Source: Flavobacteriales bacterium UBA6969
GTDB taxonomy: Bacteria > Bacteroidota > Bacteroidia > Flavobacteriales_D > Sanyastnellaceae
DNA: 26,603 nucleotides
NCBI GenBank assembly: GCA_002448555.1
Contig: DJYV01000062.1
Coordinates: forward strand, 1-26,603
Direction of reading: 5' to 3'
Shown one piece after another: positions 24,736 through 26,603 of the stretch (positions within the stretch are counted from its first letter, which is position 1; every line of letters starts with the position of its first letter). The notes beneath the pieces were generated by a model. The model was not told the DNA's origin. It saw nothing but the letters and a program-made list of their open reading frames with translations, and did not search any database. The translations under genes and the position numbers were made by a program.

Positions 24736-25604
24736 TGAAGCATTTCATTCAACAGCTCTCCCTTGCCGTGAGCGTTTCGGCCATGCTGTTCATCGGCTGC
24801 GCTGCTCCTGGCGATCGTGACGCTCCCGCCGGCAAAGAAAATGCCGGTTACGTCTGGGGACGCGCGGATGTCTGGAACATCGGCAATGCGGCAGCAGCTG
24901 AGATTTGGCAGCAATGGACGTCTCATTTCGATGCCGAAAACCTCGACGGGCTCTTGGCCCTTGCGCACGATTCGATTTACATCGAGCTGAGTCCGACTGA
25001 ACAGATTGACGGCATCGCCGCCTTTGAGCAGCGAATCGGCAACTGGTTTGAGGCAGCCGATGTTTCGATGAACGCCATCTGGTGCGTTCCAATTCAGTAC
25101 CATGAAGAGGACGGCACGCCGGACAATAGCAACTGGCTCATCGCGGGCTACGACTTCACGTCCATTCAAGGGGACACGACGACGTTCATGGACCGACATG
25201 CCAACGTGCACATCGAAGACGGTAAGATTCGCTACGCGAAGATTTACACCCACGAAGAACGCAGCGGTGTAAACCGCTCCGTCACCCTTTCAGTCGACAT
25301 GAACGGGTATGAAGGCGAGTACAGCAGCGTCAACGTCTACGGATTCTTCAACGGTTGGTGTGCCTCGTGCAACGAGATGACCGATGAAGACGGCGACGAT
25401 GTCTACACGGCAACAGTTCAAGCCACTGAAGGCGAAATGGAATACAAGTTCACCTTGGACGGCGGCGCAGACCTGCAGGAAATGTTCGAAGCCGGTACAG
25501 CTTGCACCAAGACCACTGGCGTTTACACCAACCGCTTGGCACAAGTTGAATCAGACACGGAATTCCCCGCCGTTTGCTTCAATGCCTGTGGCGCGTGTGA
25601 ATGA
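24735..25604 (+). CDS. Lipoprotein: NTF2-like domain fused to E-set/CBM-like beta-sandwich
   Basis: Lipoprotein of 289 residues; signal MKHFIQQLSLAVSVSAMLFIGC gives lipidated Cys22. Residues about 45-175 form an NTF2/SnoaL-like domain (WQQWTSHFDAENLDGLLALA at its start, HIEDGKIRYAKIYTHE at its end). Residues about 178-285 resemble the immunoglobulin-like, starch-binding-like domain seen in Bacteroidota surface proteins: SVTLSVDMNGYEG, NVYGFFNGW, then EMEYKFTLDGG. The fusion of the two is unusual in my experience. Start: the ATG at 24735 overlaps the previous TGA; a GTG at 24732 is possible but less likely. Three Cys pairs in the second domain (CASC, CTK, CFNACGAC) may form disulfides. A strong terminator follows the stop by 22 bases. 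Ligand and role are unknown. Confidence 0.75.
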   Translation: MKHFIQQLSLAVSVSAMLFIGCAAPGDRDAPAGKENAGYVWGRADVWNIGNAAAAEIWQQWTSHFDAENLDGLLALAHDSIYIELSPTEQIDGIAAFEQRIGNWFEAADVSMNAIWCVPIQYHEEDGTPDNSNWLIAGYDFTSIQGDTTTFMDRHANVHIEDGKIRYAKIYTHEERSGVNRSVTLSVDMNGYEGEYSSVNVYGFFNGWCASCNEMTDEDGDDVYTATVQATEGEMEYKFTLDGGADLQEMFEAGTACTKTTGVYTNRLAQVESDTEFPAVCFNACGACE

Positions 25605-25626
25605 GCCCCTACACCCTGAAGCAGAA

Positions 25627-25651
25627 AGGCCGCCTCGTGCGGCCTTTTTTT
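25627..25651 (+). terminator. Rho-independent terminator after the lipoprotein operon
   Basis: Stem AGGCCGC/GCGGCCT with loop CTCGT and a run of seven T follows the last gene of the + operon. The reverse strand has a weaker T run, so it could also end the cupin transcript, whose stop is 7 bases away. Strong stem, clean T tract. Confidence 0.92.
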
Positions 25652-25657
25652 GTGGCA

Positions 25658-26017
25658 TCAAATGTGCGCGCAGCGATTAACACGGAACGGAGTGTCCACC
25701 CCACCGGTATGGTCCGTCGACGCCGGCTCCACGAGCATGATCCACGTGTCCGGTGCCGCTACCGGACAATGCTCAACGCCGGCTGGGACCACGATCATTT
25801 GTCCCGGGCCAACGTGCTGCACGGAATCGCGAAAACGCATTTCCAGCGCCCCCTGCACGACGTAGAACATTTCGTCTTCCTCATCGTGCGTATGCCACAC
25901 GAACTCCCCTTCGATTTTGGCCAGCTTGACCTGTTGGCCATTGAGTTCCGCCACCACGTGCGGGGTCCATTGGGCATTGATCAGCGCGTATTTCTCGTTG
26001 AGGTCGATGGTTTTCAT
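25658..26017 (-). CDS. Small cupin-domain protein
   Basis: Single-domain cupin of 119 residues. The two cupin motifs are clear: WHTHDEEDEMFYVVQG (His42, His44 and an acidic cluster with Glu at 46-49) and VGPGQMIVVPAGVEHCP (His83), enough to bind a metal. The start at 26017 (MKTIDLNEKYALI) is supported by the family N-terminus; an upstream in-frame Met at 26125 is inside the bestrophin gene. It follows that gene by 22 bases on the - strand and is probably co-transcribed. Small cupins vary widely in substrate, and none can be assigned. Confidence 0.88.
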   Translation of the reverse strand: MKTIDLNEKYALINAQWTPHVVAELNGQQVKLAKIEGEFVWHTHDEEDEMFYVVQGALEMRFRDSVQHVGPGQMIVVPAGVEHCPVAAPDTWIMLVEPASTDHTGGVDTPFRVNRCAHI

Positions 26018-26039
26018 GGCAAATGGGGTTAAGGGAGGG

Positions 26040-26603
26040 TTAGGTGCGGCCCAGAATTTCTTCCACGTTGCCTTGGATGGTGTCGCACAGCCCGTCCAAC
26101 GGCAAATCGTTTTCATCCACCCCAAACGGATCTTCGATTTCTTCCGCGATGAGCTCCACGCTGACGAGAATGTAAAAGACCAACATCACCACCGGCACGC
26201 TCCACCACCCAAACGTTGCCACGAAGCCGATGGGCAAAGTGACCACATAAAGGAAGATGAACTTCTTGAGGAACATGCTATAGCTGTAAGGCACGGGCGT
26301 TTTGAGGATGCGCTCGCAGGCGCCGAGGATGTCGACCATGCGCTCGAAGTTTTGTGCGACGAGCCAGTGCTGCTGTTCCGTGAGGTCGCCGGCCTTCAGC
26401 ATGGCGTAGGCTTGGCGTTCCATGCGTTGCGCCCACGCATTGGGAACATGCGCGGCCGCAGCGAATTCCGTGGCGGCGGGCGCTGCGGGATCGCCGGGCT
26501 GACGCGGTCGCAGGTGGTCGCGGAGGGCTTTGACAAAACCGGGGATTGATTCGCGGAAATGCGCGTGGGCAGCAGCGTCATCCGAAAACTCACGGACCCG
26601 AAT
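26040..26603 (-). CDS. Bestrophin-like membrane protein, N-terminal part outside window
   Basis: The frame is open to the last base of the window, so the gene continues to the right; 187 residues are visible. They match the C-terminal half of bacterial bestrophin/UPF0187 channels: AQRMERQAYAML, QQHWLVAQNFERMVDILGACERILKTPVPYSYSMFLKKFIFLYVV, then GWWSVPVVMLVFYILVSVELIAEEIEDPFGVDENDLPLD. The last segment is a very typical bestrophin signature (IEDPFG followed by D-D-L-P). Bestrophins form pentameric chloride or cation channels in the membrane. The cupin gene follows. An internal Met at 26423 is not the real start, because family-like sequence precedes it. Confidence 0.9.
   Translation of the reverse strand: MRVREFSDDAAAHAHFRESIPGFVKALRDHLRPRQPGDPAAPAATEFAAAAHVPNAWAQRMERQAYAMLKAGDLTEQQHWLVAQNFERMVDILGACERILKTPVPYSYSMFLKKFIFLYVVTLPIGFVATFGWWSVPVVMLVFYILVSVELIAEEIEDPFGVDENDLPLDGLCDTIQGNVEEILGRT

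Noticed and set aside
26396..26593. 65-codon frame at the right edge
   Set aside because: Out-of-frame shadow of the bestrophin-like gene, whose frame stays open to the window end.

Overview
The window reads as chromosomal DNA of a Bacteroidota, most likely a GC-rich, uncultured, probably aquatic member of the Flavobacteriales. The evidence is a type IX secretion (T9SS) sorting domain on a secreted protein, Cys-rich C-x-D-P-x-A-C-N-Y-D repeats, a vSGLT-like sodium/sugar symporter, a DUF4292 lipoprotein, a Bacteroidota-type -7 promoter element (TAnnTTTG) and the absence of obvious Shine-Dalgarno sequences. The family-level placement is inference. I see no insertion sequence, prophage, CRISPR array or rRNA.

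Left part (1-13264), all on the + strand and tightly packed. It holds a glucosaminidase with LysM-like repeats whose start probably lies outside the window; a tyrosine catabolism pair (homogentisate 1,2-dioxygenase and 4-hydroxyphenylpyruvate dioxygenase, ATGA overlap); a fused double-ATPase peptide ABC transporter subunit; and an enoyl-CoA hydratase coupled to dUTPase. An envelope-type cluster follows: sugar-nucleotide transferase, TPR lipoprotein, DUF4292 lipoprotein and an EnvC-like degenerate M23 protein, with overlapping or abutting genes. FeoB (Fe2+ transporter) ends this run.

Middle part (13265-20700). FeoA lies convergent to feoB on the - strand and is divergent from a secreted BNR/sialidase-like protein. 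A near-perfect inverted repeat that contains a Bacteroidota -7 box sits between them. A vSGLT-like symporter and tRNA-Val(GAC), separated by a strong terminator, lie on the - strand. They are followed on the + strand by a front-end/linoleoyl-CoA-type fatty acid desaturase and a large secreted M43 metalloprotease with Cys repeats, a P-like domain and a C-terminal dockerin-like domain. A broken small secreted-protein gene with an in-frame stop lies beside it on the - strand.

Right part (20732-26603). There is a secreted PKD protein with a T9SS sorting tail, then a DoxX-like membrane protein and an NTF2-like lipoprotein on the - strand. Divergent from these is a three-gene + operon of two small four-helix membrane proteins and a lipoprotein that fuses an NTF2-like domain to a carbohydrate-binding-like beta-sandwich. 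A perfect CRP-type palindrome lies in the divergent intergenic region. A strong terminator closes this operon. The window ends with a cupin and a partial bestrophin-like gene on the - strand.

Most of this is housekeeping and envelope biology. The least explained parts are the divergent NTF2-like lipoprotein/membrane-protein locus (23209-25604) and the feoA control region.
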